Below, piece by piece: positions 24,563 through 39,240 of a stretch of DNA of 64,000 nt. The notes beneath the pieces are model-generated. The model made no database searches, was not told where the DNA came from, and worked only from the letters and a program-made list of their open reading frames with translations. A program made the translations under genes and the position numbers. Every line of letters begins with the position of its first letter. Positions within the stretch are counted from its first letter, which is position 1. Source of the stretch: Nymphalis io (taxonomy: Eukaryota; Arthropoda; Insecta; Lepidoptera; Nymphalidae); assembly GCF_905147045.1 (NCBI RefSeq), contig NC_065889.1:8995001-9059000 (forward strand). The letters are read 5' to 3'.

Positions 24563-27396
24563 TATATATTATAAATGCATTTATAACAACAATACTTTAA
24601 AATTGAGTAGAAATTAAAATTAAACTTAGTTTTATTTATACTTGTCTATGGGTCCAAACTCTTAATGACTATTTTCTCTAATGAGAATGTTTTTAAACGT
24701 ATGGAGAAATTTCTTACGTTTAAGTTTTTTGATAAATAAATAAGATGTTAAATAAAATTTTAACATACTATACGTTTAAATTTTTTCCTTTGTATCATCT
24801 TTATCGTTACACTCAACGATAAATCGGTAATTAAATACCTATAATATACTATCATGGGGCTATACGAGTATATAGCAGGCTTTATCATTACGCACTTAAA
24901 AACACTTAAATCGTGTTAAATTGTCTCTAAAAATGTGTTAACGATATTCGACATTTTTTATTATGCACTTTTAGGATTTGGTTTAATGTTTTTGTAAACT
25001 GCATATTCAAAAATGTAAACTGTATATTCAAAAAATTTTTTTCGATAACAACGTGTCGAGTAACGCACTTGTCCGTTAGCACAACGAACGTTGCGGTGAA
25101 ATCACTTATCGTTAGCGTGATAGTTCGTTGATTACTTGAGGGGTGGCTTCATGCATCGGTACTTAATCTCATCGGTACACTCCAGTAAGTACCCCAAGAA
25201 CAGTAATTCGGTCCAATAAATAATTCCTCAAAGGAAGGAATAGAAAGTTACTATTTAACACAAACCCTGTTTTAATTATTTTTTTGAACGGCTCCATTTA
25301 CTAGTAACGTACTTATTATGTAAATCATAATGCTAATGATTTTATTATAACTTTACGACACAGAATATCTCTTTTTATAGCCATATAAAGCCATGTTATT
25401 ATTGAGCTAAAGATATAAGTTACTATTTATCGTTATAAATAATTAATAAGTTAACTAAATACATCATTCAAAATTGCAATAATGACAGTTATTGTTATTT
25501 CTTATTAATTCGTTTACTGACAATTTTAGTTTTCGGTCACAGTTACAAAAGGAAGAAATCTCCTTCTCGGAAACAAAGATTCCAATGGCCAGTTGTGTAC
25601 CTGCAGACCCTTCGAGTTAGAAGGCATTTCAAAACAAAGAAATACAAATGGAGTCTTTGCCCTCCGAGTAGCCCTCTGCGCGGGCGCACAAAGGGCTGTG
25701 ATTGCGAGGGAATCGCTGCGCGGGCGCAAGAGGGGAGGTGAACGACCTTAGCCCGGGGTGGCCGCCCCCTGCGTCTGCGCTTGGGTGACGGGCTGTAACA
25801 AAGTATTTATAAAGATCTAAATTTCGCCCCAACGAACTTTTGCAGTTTTTTTTAAGTGTCTAAGGGAACGGATTTATTTAGACCCGAAACTGTTGTATTT
25901 ATTTGTATATTAATAAAGTATAAAACTTGAAGTTTGAGAATATGTAGCAACATATGAAGTGCATTTTTATCAAATAAATTTTTTTACAAATAAATTATGA
26001 TTTTCCTAAGATAAAAAATATTATAAATAGGTCTTTCTTTTCTTTCACTTAAATTTGAATTCTAGGATACTTAAGAGCTCTTTTAATTTAGTTGATTCAA
26101 TTACGTTCTATACATTATGTCATAAAATATTTTGCCCATTGAATGTTTATCTAATAGTTATATCGAAACTTGCCAAAGTTGCCATGTTAACTAAATAAGA
26201 TTAAAAAAATTAACCACAAAATTCAATCGAGTTTATAAAAGAATATAGAATAAAAAGTTAAAAACACGAAGCAGACATAATCATAATTAAAACTGACCCT
26301 CGCTCATAATATTCCGAGGGTGATGGAACCAATTATTGTTGAAAGTATGTGGCATTTTATTTTTAACGCTGAAGTAAACACGACCCTTATGTTACGCGAC
26401 GATTTTAAACCGGAAAAGGATATTTGCATGGTAATTACCGTCGGGCAGCCAGTGATTTATATATTTTGTTTATATTTAGTTGAATTACACTGTTTATTGT
26501 TGAGTGAAATGGTTTTTTTAAGTTATGTCTCATAAAAATAGAGACAAATAAAATATAACTTACATGATATTATAATTTAATCACCTCAGTATTGTAATTA
26601 GCTAAGTAGAGCTATTCTGTAAGAATACACTTGAAACTCACCGCAGAAAATGGTCGTGAAATGTCAGAAGGTGACATGCGACATTGACCATAATAATTAT
26701 AAATTTTCAGAAATACATGCAAATAAGCATATCGCTATAAGTCGAAAAGAAAGCACATATACTTCAATAGAACCGGTGAATTCAGCAGATTTTTTGGTCA
26801 AATTTCATCATAATCTACAATATAAGAAATCGCCCGGGTGCATTCGTTTCATTCCTAAAGTGTAGGTAGAGAATAGTTCTCTAAAAACTCATATTACAAT
26901 ATTTTTTATTACAACTGTCCCAGTACATTGTTTTTAATTATGTAATTATCTAATATTGTGGTATAAACCGTATCTATTATTTAAAAAAGAATAGGTCCAT
27001 GCAGTAGAGTGATTTATGAGGTTTATTTATATCTATTCTAAAAAGCACTTTTATCTAGTTAATGAGGAATCTTCGATAGGAAGCTAGGTATAGATATGAG
27101 TAAAGTATATTTTAATTTCCATTTTTCCTCAAGGATACAGCTTAGAAAGTCTACAATGACAGGCGATAGTATCGTTTTGCTCATTTCAATTTTGTTTTAA
27201 ATTTGTACACTTTCTTTCTATTAATTTGATTTATTCTCCACTTAGTTCTAACATGGTTGAGGAGGAGATCTCTTTTTGGGATAAGACCGCTTTCGCTCTC
27301 ACATGTTTTGTTATTTTTATGAGTTCAGTTTCCGTTTTGTATGATCGTTTGTGAGCAATAAAAATATTTACAACAACAACAATACACGACTGTTGA

Positions 27397-27757
27397 CTGT
27401 CTCGTCGGTCTGGTGGCTTGCTTATGAGGCTGCATATTATGAGATCCTCTGTTCAAACCCTGGGTCGGGCCAATAAAAATAAGTTAATGAATTTTTCGGT
27501 CAAAGAACTCTCAATAGCAGCTCGAGTTTGAAAGTGTTAACAATCCCTTGCCTCCGAAAGCACGTAACGCCAGGTTCGATCGATCTGGTTCTTGGACTCT
27601 CTCAAGTCGTATGGGATTATTGTCCCACCGGAATAATAAGAGTGACTGAATAGACAGTGCATCTCTGTTTGTACAAACACTATGATATTTAGTATCCAAT
27701 TGGTTCTTCTCTTTTGAGAGAGATGGCCGTGACTGAAGTCGACCAGGAAGACATCAT
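27397..27757 (+). repeat. tRNA-derived SINE, family C, older copy
   Basis: It starts CTGTCTCGTCGGTCTGGTGG and keeps a B-box-like GTTCAAACCCTGGGT. The body is colinear with the 18160-18517 copy, for example TTGCCTCCGAAAGCACGTAA, GTCCCACCGGAATAATAAGAG and AGAGATGGCCGTGACTGAAG. It is diverged along its whole length. The two overlapping minus-strand open frames here are therefore not genes. Confidence 0.75.
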
Positions 27758-29261
27758 TGAGCATCAAATCTGGCAACTAAACCAGTTCCACATTAAATGT
27801 TGGAGCTGCATTTTTGTGCTGGCTTACTAAATTAAAAATGAATACATAAAAAAAAATGATGATTTTTTAGTGTGACTTGAGGATTTGCGTAGCTTAAAAA
27901 TATATTTTTTAAGACATTTATCACAATTCAGATGATGACCGTCAAATAATTTACGTTATATTACGTTTCTTAGATTTCAGAAACAAAGTTATTAAATAAA
28001 TGCATATTTGTAACTATTTCTTAGGCACAGATACGTTCACTGTAGCGTAAGTCTCAGCATTTTACCTCGGAAATATATCGAAAACGTCATGAACCTAATT
28101 TTTGCTTAGTCAACAAGTTTATTTTTTGATACAATATTGGCGTTAAAGCAGTCGGTCGCCACCTGGATTTGAGACATCTCCGGTGACCTGGGTTGGTAAA
28201 TTTTCATGAAATTTGATGTATCTACATTTCTGAGTTTTGTCAGTTATATGGTATATGTTGGCTGTTAAATAGTGTATACAGTTTGTATACGGTTTTAAAA
28301 ACTAATCATATTAATTTATTTTTATTTTCAGTTGTTTACTTTAACCGAATGATAATAATTTTAATAAATTTAATAAAAGTAAGCGTAGGCATAGGTTAAG
28401 TAAATATTACATTAACGAAATGAACCTGTGAGGAACCATGTTTAGGTATAGACTAAAAGAGAAAATCACAGACGAGATAAAGAGGATGACTATTTCACCA
28501 TCAATCTGTTACACAATTGAGTGGTAGTCGGAGCAGTGATTGACGGTGGCGCGACCCCCACCTGTAGCGTCCCCCACCGGAAATAAGGAATTTGCATCAC
28601 AATCAAATAGAACCCTCGCTAGCTAACTTCCGGCCTGAACCCGTGCCCTCTCAATGATGCGACCCCGATCGTAATCTCGCTAATAAATGTTCGTTTCCGA
28701 TGTTTTTCTTGATGGAAAAATCACAATTTTTTAAAGTACTCTCGTAATATTTATTGATGGCTTTTAGGTAATTGGACTATATTGATGTCATTATTTTCGT
28801 AGATGTTAATTTTTCGTAACTTACGACGTTTTTTTTTGTAATAAGTAATTACAAATTTGGTATTATTTTACATATTAGCATCATATTATATTTAATTTGA
28901 TTACTTATGACTTTCATAGTTTAGAGTTAACTGAGAGTAATAATGACATATTATTTCGAGGCTAGGCTAGCCACTGCCATAAAATTCTACATACAATGTA
29001 ATACCGTCGTCTCTATTTTGCAAGGATGTATGAACTAAATGTATGTTATAGCTTTTTTTTTTCGTAAAAATCAGCCTAACGTAAACAGACTAAGTGACTA
29101 AATACATAAGTTAGATTAGTTTTATTGCCAGTTTTATAGACTTTTAATGCATAAAAGGTTGCTTTTCTATCAAAAGCACGTTTTACTTTATCTGTTTCGG
29201 TCAAAATTTCATTTGACCGGTACCAGCACGTACCAATAAATTCTTACATTAAACTATACTT

Positions 29262-29400
29262 ATATGTTTTTGCTTTTTTTTAAACCAATATAAAAGTATA
29301 TTAAATTAGTTTATTGATTATCAAAAATCTACCACTAGTTTGGTAAGAAATACCTCAAACCTGAAAATAACCAGCAAAAGAAACTCCACGGGATTCCAAT
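29262..29400 (+). repeat. Dispersed repeat, family D, diverged copy
   Basis: CTACCACTAGTTTGGTAAG and AAATAACCAGCAAAAGAAAC align with the core of the copy at 22876-23020 in the same order and spacing. Divergence is heavy, so the boundaries are approximate. Confidence 0.4.
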
Positions 29401-29822
29401 ATATTTCTATAATTGTTGTTTATAATTATGTATTTATTTTATTTATTTATTTTATTCATTCCAACAAAAGTATTAACATCTATTTATAGTTTTGGCACCC
29501 ATAAGCCTTGTTGACTAGTTTGGATGCTGCATAATATGCCTGAAGATGAAAATTTCATTACCCAAGGTTATCACAAAAAAGTCAAATATATATTTAACAT
29601 CTGGTAATTTTGTTTTCTTGCTGTGATCGTACAATATATCACATACATTGTCCTACGAAATAATTACCTACTAACTCTGTGTAGTTGAATAATAGAAACT
29701 CTATGCTTGTTGCTTACATTCGTAGTATGTACGGCAACATTTCTAGAATAATCTATACAACATATTTTCACGAACACGCATTATACTATCATATTGAAAA
29801 TTTACAATCAATTATTGAAATA

Positions 29823-30118
29823 TCGAGATGGCCTAGTGGTTAGAACGCGTGAATCTTAACCGATGATCTTGGGTTCAAACCCGGGCAAGCACCACTGAAT
29901 ATTCATGTGCTTAATTTGTGTTTATAATTCATTCGTGCTTGACGGTGAAGGAAAACATCGTGAGAAAACCTGCATGTGTCTAATTTCATTAAAATTATGC
30001 CACATGTGTATTCTACATACCTGCATTTGAGCAGCATGGTGGAATAAGCTCCAAACCTTCTCCTCAAAATGGAGAGGAGGCCTTAGCCCAGCAGTGGGAC
30101 ATTAGCAGGCCGTTACTG
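29823..30118 (+). repeat. tRNA-derived SINE, family A, best-preserved copy
   Basis: The head has Pol III internal promoter boxes: GATGGCCTAGTGG (A) and GGGTTCAAACCCGGG (B, about 29871). The body includes GACGGTGAAGGAAAACATCG and the tail AGCCCAGCAGTGGGACATT. The element is bounded by an 11-bp direct repeat TTATTGAAATA (29812-29822 and 30119-30129), the mark of target-primed insertion. The intact duplication suggests this is the youngest family A copy in the window. Confidence 0.88.
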
Positions 30119-31257
30119 TTATTGAAATAACTGTTATGAGGATATAGAAATGACAAAGGTTGCATGTTATTAATGATTACATTCTTTATTCACTCATTCG
30201 TTTTTCCTTTATTATGTTTGAATTAGCTTTTTTATTACAATATTTTAAAGTTGATCAGATGGACCGTTAAATGGATATTGTTATTATGTTCTATAAGATT
30301 TAATGTTACAAAGTTGTTATATTTATATAATATTAGTAAATTAAAATACATACGAAGGAACAAGAACGGTTTTTTTATTGTTTTTATTTTAAATATAATT
30401 ATTTTTTAATTTGATATATTATTACCATTTTTTTTCATTTAGAGAAAAGATTATTATTATTATTCAGTAAATATTTTCATTGTAAACAAATCTTGAAAGT
30501 AAATAGTTAAATAGTTATCTAATTGTTATTTCCTCAAAATTATATTTATTACCAATTTTCTTATAATATAAATATTATAAAACTAAAAACTTGTCCATAT
30601 GCATTTTTTTAAATTTAAACAGTACCGCAATTGAAGATAAAATTAAATTGTTCATAAAATACACAGATTATAATTATCAGATGAGAATAATGTAAAACAT
30701 ACAGGGAATTACATTAAATAAAAAAAAGAATAGAATAAAACTGAACTACTCTTAACCTTGATTATCTGTGCAAGTCAGCTAACGAGCGGAGTGCAGTGGT
30801 ATCTTTACAATCGCTCTATAAGGTTAGTAGAGTGGAGAGCGCTTATCGAAAGACCCATGACCCCCTGATATTGTAGGACGTTTCGACCCTCGCGTCCTGT
30901 ACTCTTACGATTTGATGATACCTACATCGTCCAAATCTTATTTATATTTTCTTATCAATTTTGAATGTGCTTCATTGCGCGACATGTGAATTTTGTATCT
31001 ACGTAATCAAAGTTATTGAAGTGAGTTTTATACATAAGTTCTAGAAATTCATCTGGGTGGTGATATTACTATCAACTTTACATTTACATTATTATTAGGA
31101 ATAAGATTTGTATAGTTTTAATGCATTTTTAACATATAAATAAATTATGTAAATAGTTCAAATAAGAAGTAGAGTAAAAGCTTTAAAGATAATTGACATC
31201 AGATAAGTTCTTTAATATAAGTTATATAATTTTTAAAATAAAAATCAAGACTATCGT

Positions 31258-31497
31258 ATGGGCCACGTGATGGTCAAGACATTACAATTCTAAGAAAAAA
31301 CATCCTTGAACAGATAATTATTTTTCATGTGATTGCAATTACACTGGCTCACTACCTACGAAGCAGATCACAACATTAGAAAGTACGTACTGTTTTTTAG
31401 GAGGTACAGTAATTGATGTCCTCTAAGACCAGCTAAGTGGTCGGCAGCCTGCATAAAGCCATGGTATGGTATTTATATAAAGTCTATCACCAGTTTT
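31258..31497 (+). repeat. Dispersed repeat family B, strongly diverged copy
   Basis: Recognisable pieces are GGGCCACGTGATGGTCAAGAC, AATTACACTGGCTCACTACC and CAGCCTGCATAAAGCC...TATCACCAGTTTTG. The segments between are deleted or eroded. Clearly older than the other copies. Confidence 0.5.
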
Positions 31498-34400
31498 GTT
31501 TCCATTTACACCCACACACATACGTAAACCTACTACACAAACACATAATACATGTACACAGATTTCTCTATCACATTTTGGATTGATTTAAGTTTATAAT
31601 TAAAAATACATAATCGTAGCGGACTTTGGAATTCTTGGAACCATTACATTTTTTTCCAAATGGGAATTTAATAATGAAATCTAATATTTATCATAATTAT
31701 ATTTCTTTACTTTAAAGATATGAGGAATATTTATTAAGATGATAAAACATAATCATAATACAAATTAATCTCATAAATAATATTGATAAAATTGTAATTT
31801 TGATAAATAAATAAATCATTCAATTTGTATATAAATGTTTTATAAATTTGCATATGATGTCCGACTAGTAATGATTAGGCAGCGGCAAATTACATTCACC
31901 ATAGTGAACAAAATAACTGCGAAGCAACCGTTTAATAATTTTGATATGCGTGAAGATGTTTTGATCTATCTCCAGCGCTTCAAAGTAGATGAACAACAAA
32001 ATACTACCATTGATTTCAATATATAATATAAAAAATAATGGTACGTTAAAAAATTGTCTACTGTCAACGTTATTCAATTTGCGTAGCGTGAGTTCTCGTT
32101 GTGTGAGTGAATCTATTCCTCAAATTACCTGGAGTCAAGGCTAACTAGTTAACTAGTATTAAAATAGGTATTTTTTTTCTTCCTTTAACGATAAGCTCAG
32201 GAACCTATAAAAACTACTAACATAATATTATAATAACTCGGGTACCTATAGTTAAATTAATAGCTCATTATTAATGGTACTTACTTTATATATAATATAT
32301 ATTCATCAATATATGTGCATGGTAAATAACATACCTACATGTTAACTTGGCAATGACTAAGTAAGGAAATTATATATCTGAGAGCAAGACAGTAGCATGC
32401 AAATCAATTGTTACACGGAATTTTCTCGGTCACAGCGACATAAGTGTTCAGGTACAATTTTTCCCGCGTGTGGTGAGGGGTTTAGGGGCGGGGGGAAAGC
32501 GGCTCGGGCGCAGCTCACCCGTGGGGCCTCTAAACGTCGCCCGCGCAACTCGTCTGCGACTCAGGGTTGTACGATATGATATTATCAGTTATGTTGATAC
32601 ATATCGAATCTAAGATTTATCCCTTCAAAACTAACATGTAGATTATTATACTTCGAGAGATCTTAATATTCAATATAAGTACAATTTAAAATAAAAAATA
32701 AATTTGCATTTAATTAAAAGCAAGTAATTTGTAGTGCCTACCTAAACCTATACATACTTAATTATATGTCCTATGTTTCTAAAAATAAAACACGATCATA
32801 AATACATCAATCAATAATTATTGTAATATTATAGGTATGGCAAAGATAACAAAAGTTTGATACAAAAGTAAACTTTAGTCTTCATAGGTTACCTGGTTAC
32901 TTCTACGTAGATAGCCCTGCAATAATTTAGCTAAAGGGTATTACTGGGATTCGTGATTTGTCACGTCAATGTAATAATGCAATAACGTCTCTCAATCCTC
33001 ACTCAGTGAGCGCCCTTTCTCTAATTAAACATTCCTACTTTTACGATATGAATGACGCTGTAATACTTGTTGTGAAGTAGGAAAAATAACGGTTCGTAGA
33101 GTGCGCCTTTCTGATGCACACGTGTGGGAAGCGTTTGCCTTTGCGCAACCAAGGCTATGCTCCCAAACTATTGGAGCCGATGGCCCGGCCCGATGGAGAA
33201 AGGCGGAATTCAAGAGGCTTTAATGGGGGACCGAAGATTTTGACTATTTCCGTTTCACTTAAAATCTTATTTTACTTAATATTCAAGCTGTTCGCGCGAG
33301 TTTTATAACCTTGACTGTATGTTGTTTGAGTTTTTTTAATTATAAAGTAATGCAGATATAGTATTGCGACAATATGCGAGTATTTTGCGCGAGGATAATA
33401 TACTGCATATTGTATATATTTTGCATTTTTATTACATAATTTGTTTTTGTATCTTAGAAATCGTGACATATGATTGTATTTAAATTCAATAAGCTATGGT
33501 TTATTTTGAGAGTAGAATTAAATAAAGATGAAATTCAATAAGATTATTATCAAAGTAAATTTTTCTTATAATAGGTATCCGGTGTATTATATTTCCGTAT
33601 TTAAATAAAATATTTTCGATTAAATATATTCGATAATACATAATACTTACATTTACAAGTGCATTTACATATTTAAGTGCTTCGAAATTATCTGATTTAG
33701 CTTACTAATGACTTGAATGTGTTGCGAAATTATCGAAGCTGACTTCGCACACTTATTCTCTTTAACGAATTCAATTACATGTGCAATTTAAAAGGTGACA
33801 CTGTATTTGATAAATATATGCTTAATATTGGGGATGATAAAAGTACATCTGACGCGAAGGTCACGATTATCATAAAATAGGTGTTTGTGAAACACGATGA
33901 CAAAATCATTATATAAGCAAACTCGTTGACTTCATTTGATTATTAATGTGTGATATCCTCATGAATTTTGCAGTTGATTTAAACAAGCATCAATCAAATC
34001 AATCAACAGCCAATCGTTTAAATGAAAATAGTAGATCCTACTTTTCTCTTTTTTATAGAATAATGAATCGACTTTATTAAAATATTACACTAAGCTATTC
34101 ATAACACTACAATTGCTGTCTACATTTAGATCTCAAATATAAGTTACTTTGTGTTTATGACTCCTGAAGTTATTAATCAATCACAAAATGATTTTTGAAA
34201 CATAATAACATTTTTTTCTTTCTAAGGATTCGCATATATAGCTAGGCCAGATAAAAGTTAGGCCAGGTAATATTTGAAAAAATTACTGTATCATTAATAT
34301 TTGAAAAAAAAAAAAACTATTTTCCTTATAAATTGTGTATCGCAAACCGGAACCAACCTATAACGCCTGTTTTATTATTTGCTTACGATTTCTATTAACG

Positions 34401-35317
34401 TATGAATGTGATCAACTGTCACTTATTATTTTTTATCAGAGATTTTCATAATAGCCTTCATATTCTTTTGAAAAAAAAAAAAACAACAAATTAATTGTTT
34501 AAATCAAATAACAAATAATGATGATGAGGGAGCACTGAAAAAATTAACCGTATATTCGTTTATCTTTTATCTTCTAAATTCAAGCTCAATAGTTGAACTC
34601 TATAAATCCTATAATCTAATCTTCTGAGTAAGGTCTACTCACTAAAATCATCTAGTAAACTATAAATTTAACATGCCAATAACCCAATGTTTATATAGGT
34701 AATTTATAAAATTGTCTATGGAATACTTACCTTTGCCGTTTGACCAAAATTCGATTTAAAAAAATGTTTTCAACGATAGACCGTATTAACGCATTTTTAT
34801 TGTTAAAAAATTGTCGAATTACATGCATAGTTTACAATACTGCTTGTTTTTTAATCACACTACTGTGTTTTATTAATAATATTCGCAATACATTATCCTA
34901 TGTAATGATTATGATATATCCCGATGTGCTTCTTTCGCTGGTTCTTCTCAGGTCTAAGGTATTTCATTTTGAATCAGGTCATCAAATCATCATACGGTGG
35001 TAGATTTATGATAATCAATTAGAAAGTATAATGCTTCTATGTTGAATAGCGATTTTGATTTAATTTGATTTGATTTAAGTGCATGTGAGCATAAATGATT
35101 CAAAATAACTTCTCATCTGCCATTTAATTTCCTCGTAGTTTCTACGAAATGGCGATAACCAATTGATAATAATCAATTTTGATATAGCGATATATTTAAT
35201 CGAAAAGGATAAGTGTGTTAAATATTGCCTGTACAAGTGTCGTCTAAAAGACTAAGATAAAAGCATTTCGAAAAAAGAATTTTTTTTATATATTTTTTTA
35301 ATATAATTGAATAGGAA

Positions 35318-35468
35318 GGCGGACGAGCATATGGGCTACCTGATGGAAAGTGGTCACCAACGCCCATAGACATTGGCATTGTAAAAAACGTTAACCATCA
35401 CTTACATCACCAATGCGCCACCAACCTTGGGAACTAAGATGTTATGTCCCTTATGCCTGTAATTACAT
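35318..35468 (+). repeat. Dispersed repeat family B, 5' portion only
   Basis: It carries the most complete left end in the window (GGCGGACGAGCATATGGGC, then ACGCCCATAGACATTGGC). It stops abruptly after TTATGCCTGTAATTACA, so the right half is missing. Together with the other copies it allows the family to be reconstructed end to end. Confidence 0.8.
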
Positions 35469-38400
35469 GCGACAGTAAACTACTCAAATCAGTTTCAAGC
35501 AGTGCAGAATATATTTTTATTTACAGAATACATTCAACGTTATTACGTATCTACGTACTACGTCTGATGGCCCGCCCTGGTTTCGCTTGAATAATATTGA
35601 TTTTCAATATTTTAAACCTCTCTCGGGAAATACTCTGTTTTATAAAAAGCTATGACGTATGGCTTTATTCTGAGATATAGAAAAACTATTCATTATATTT
35701 CGTATGGGCACGATCATTTTCATAAGTAAATATAAAAAAAGCATAAAATTTTATTTTAAATATAAGGTTTCCAACCGTAAACTCAAATATAATTTTTTTA
35801 TTACGAAACCTACTTAAAATACTCTTCAAATAATTCATAATGTAATAAGGTTAAAAATATAAAGTCTCATACAATTTTATTAAATTAAAAAAACTCCTAA
35901 TTATTTCCTCTTCGAACGTTTAGTATCCTTATAGTGATTTTAGAAATGTTTAAAGTTCACTCCATCATGTTTTGATGTATAAAATATCGACTTATTTTAA
36001 AATTAAACAAACTGACATTCGTTTATTCAACGTACATTCTGATGTTAGTAATCAATCAAGTATACGGACAGACGACATCAACGGATTGAAACTAGACATA
36101 AAACATTATGCAACTTGAATTTAAAATTACTTAATGGCGCGAATTATTATTGTTTTTTATTATCATAATAAATCGATTCGCAAATTGCAATAAATACTTA
36201 TCGATTATTTTTTTATTATATAATATTAAAAAGTATTACTACTGTTTTAAAAGGCTTTTAAGCTAAATTAATTAGCGAGTTTTGACACAACTTGCATGTT
36301 ATTAACAATAAAATTGAAATCGGAATCAACCTTCTTTTTTGTTTTTTTTAGTGATGGACATTTATCCCAAAATCTAAATTATAAAAATCACCGACACGCG
36401 TGTCGCGGAGAGTCATTGACCTCACGTGGAACCACCCTAATTTCACATTCATCTTCTCTCTCTAACCTTCCGCGTTTACTATTTCTATACCGTTCCCGCG
36501 GATCATTCTCACGTGCGCGCGCGCCGCACTATGCCATCCGAAGCGCCTATCAAAAAACCTCTGTCCTTTTCTATGACACACTAGACAAACAAACAGATAA
36601 AGTGTTGCATAAACAGGTACATGTAAAAAAGGAATAGTTTATATAACAAAGTTAACATTTTTACAAATAATTTTGATCTTTCATTATTTTAGCATATAAA
36701 AAAAATAAAATCTCAGTTTTTAATTTATAAGACGACTAATAAAAATGCTAAGCATATAGTAATATTACTTTTTTGTATGGAATCAACATTTTAAACGAGT
36801 ACATTAAGTGTAAATACCTAGTAATTAGTACAAATTACAAATACTATGTTTTATATTTCTTAGATAAATAATGTAATAGGCCTAGGTGTATGTTGGTTCT
36901 CATGGATCCCTATTCTATTCACATTCATCTCTCACTCGACACCGTGGAAACGTAGGAGAAAAGGAACCCACTTTTTTCTATCTTTTGCCGTCTGATCATT
37001 CTTTTTCATTTGTTTTGTCGCCGGAGGCTCTGAGAACGCAATGTTACCGCTATTTCGCGTTGAATCCACTCATATAATTTCCTGTTTACAATATTTAATG
37101 ACGAATATAGAATCACCTACTTATAAGGCATATTATAAATAATATATTAAATTATAAATGTGCATGTTTTCTGATATAATTATGTTAAGATGTAAACGAA
37201 AAGTTAATAAGTATTACATTTTGTTATTAATAAATATCTGCATTGAATTTCTACAAAGTATATTTTAATTGAGTTATACTAAATATAAGCAAAAAAATAT
37301 TTCTATATTCTATGGGGTTTGTAAAGAAATTAAAAACTAAATTGAAACATTGATACGCTACGAAATCGCGTAGGCGTAACCGTACTCTGTTTAACCAAAT
37401 AAATAAATAACTTAATAAAAACAATATCCACGTACATTGTGATTTTTCAAATCAACATAACCGTAACAACGATCTTATAAACTTTGCGACTTGTGGCCTC
37501 TTAAAAAAACATAGATTTCCTCTGTGTGCGAACGTACTTAGCTATATTAACATGAAGTAGGTAGGCGTCGCCTCCCAAGGTCTCACGCCACGATGGTGGT
37601 TGCGCAGATTATCTATTTAAGTATACTTACATACACGAACATGTGTTGTATGAACATCATTTGTGCAGCGCAACGTGTAGGAATGATTAAAACCTTTGAT
37701 CAACACACCGAATCATAAAACGGCTACAAAACGGTACTAAAACTAGACTGCATACATTCGAACTTTTACATTTACCCTACGTTCGTAACGTAGTACATAA
37801 TTAAAACGCGTGAAAGTAATACTAGGAAGTCATAATTGGAAAAGGAAGATGAGCGTCGGTTTAGTTTACGGACCCAATAACAAGTGTAAATAACGTAATG
37901 TGGAAAATTTATCTTTCATGGATTTCATTAGCATATTATTTTAAATTTTCCTTCAATAAAGACAATTCAATTTAAATAATTTGTATTAATATTAATGTTT
38001 TATCTTATTTTGTTATAATGCTTGTCGTTATGTGGAATGAGTGAATTATTGTAATACTTTATACCAATTTAAAATTAATATTTAAGGACGACGCGAATAA
38101 TATAAAGTTTTGCGATCATCAAAATAATTTTAAAATTATCTCGAATTTTCGATACGTGTATGGCAAGTGGGAGCAGTCCCCGAAGGTTGACCTTGCGGCG
38201 TGGGAGCCGATCAGCTAGAAATCGGCCCCGTGCTTACGCAATCTCAACCACTCGGGCGCGCCCGCGCCTGCGAGCGCGCGCTCCGTGCCTCGCCATCTTG
38301 CCGATACCCTAATGAACTCAATTCTAATTTTTTTCATAACGTTATCTATGTAATTACTTCTTACTAAGGAGTATTTCCTTATTATGCAGTATGAATTGAA

Positions 38401-39104
38401 AGAGTATTAAATATAAAGGTTTGATAATATCACAAACAATATCAAATACATACATCGTAGTAGATATACAAAACATAAAATAATGCAATATTGCAGGTTT
38501 GTCGTGCTCGACATGCGACTCTGTATTCATCTTGCTCCAATTATTATTAAACGCGTTGTATCACATTATAAAAAGTAACAAAATACTTTAACATAATATT
38601 TAAATAATGACAATTATTTTTGTTTTGAAAAAGCTTCTTATTGGTTTTGAAAAATAGAACTACTCGAATATAAGCAAAAGTATACGAATCAATGAAGCAT
38701 GTAACAAAATATTATATGTATCAGGAAAAATAATAAATAAACATTAAGACAAATCAGCTCAGCTCTATACAAAGCTTTACTGGATTTTTTGCATTATTTT
38801 CATCAGATCTACATTTTCCATGCTTTCTATATACTTAAAATATAAAATGGTATTTCATTTATTTAAGTATATAATGGTTCCCCTCAATGGACTATATTCA
38901 CCACCTTTCACTTGTATTTAATATATAATGACATTGAAACGTTTTATATTTTTTAGATAAAATATAGGTTGCGAATTAAACAAATAAGTATAATTTAAAT
39001 AAAAAACATATGGTAAAGATAAAAATAAAAGTTCGTTCTAATCAAAGTTACCGGAATAATTGCTGACAAGTTGGAAGTGATTTGCTTATTAAGTTTTTCC
39101 TTAA

Positions 39105-39240
39105 TAGTGCAACGGCTTAAGGGCCAGCTGGCGATGTGAAAGTAGCTGGTTCAATTCTGACCCCTTGGACGATGTTGTACCCACAAACTTTACGCTTAAT
39201 TGGAAGGGAATATTAGTAATTTCTTAAAAACAGACAATCC
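39105..39240 (+). repeat. Possible SINE-like fragment
   Basis: GTGCAACGGCTTAAGGGCC, AGTAGCTGGTTCAATTCTGA (B-box-like) and CTTTACGCTTAATTGGAAGG look like a dispersed lepidopteran element known to me from other loci. No second copy was found in this window, so the support is recognition only. Confidence 0.35.

Larger units (their letters stand above)
24570..36290. other. Gene-free AT-rich DNA with several GC-rich islands
   Basis: Besides the listed repeats, islands lie at about 25030-25210, 25655-25800, 28500-28690, 30770-30920, 32440-32575 and 33090-33240. The 25.7 kb island holds a 13-bp direct repeat CTGCGCGGGCGCA (25676-25688 and 25716-25728). Open frames crossing the islands, up to about 70 codons, show no domains or splice structure. 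Confidence 0.45.

Noticed and set aside
24339..24617. 92-codon open frame on plus
   Set aside because: It is the family B repeat read through by chance.
27511..27776. Minus-strand open frames of 62 and 79 codons
   Set aside because: They lie on the older family C SINE copy.
29827..29885. Possible tRNA gene (A and B boxes)
   Set aside because: The boxes belong to the head of a SINE with a long non-tRNA body and target-site duplications; no complete cloverleaf.
36296..36637. 113-codon open frame on plus
   Set aside because: Starts in poly-T/Phe low-complexity sequence and crosses a GC-rich island that may be an old repeat; no domain.
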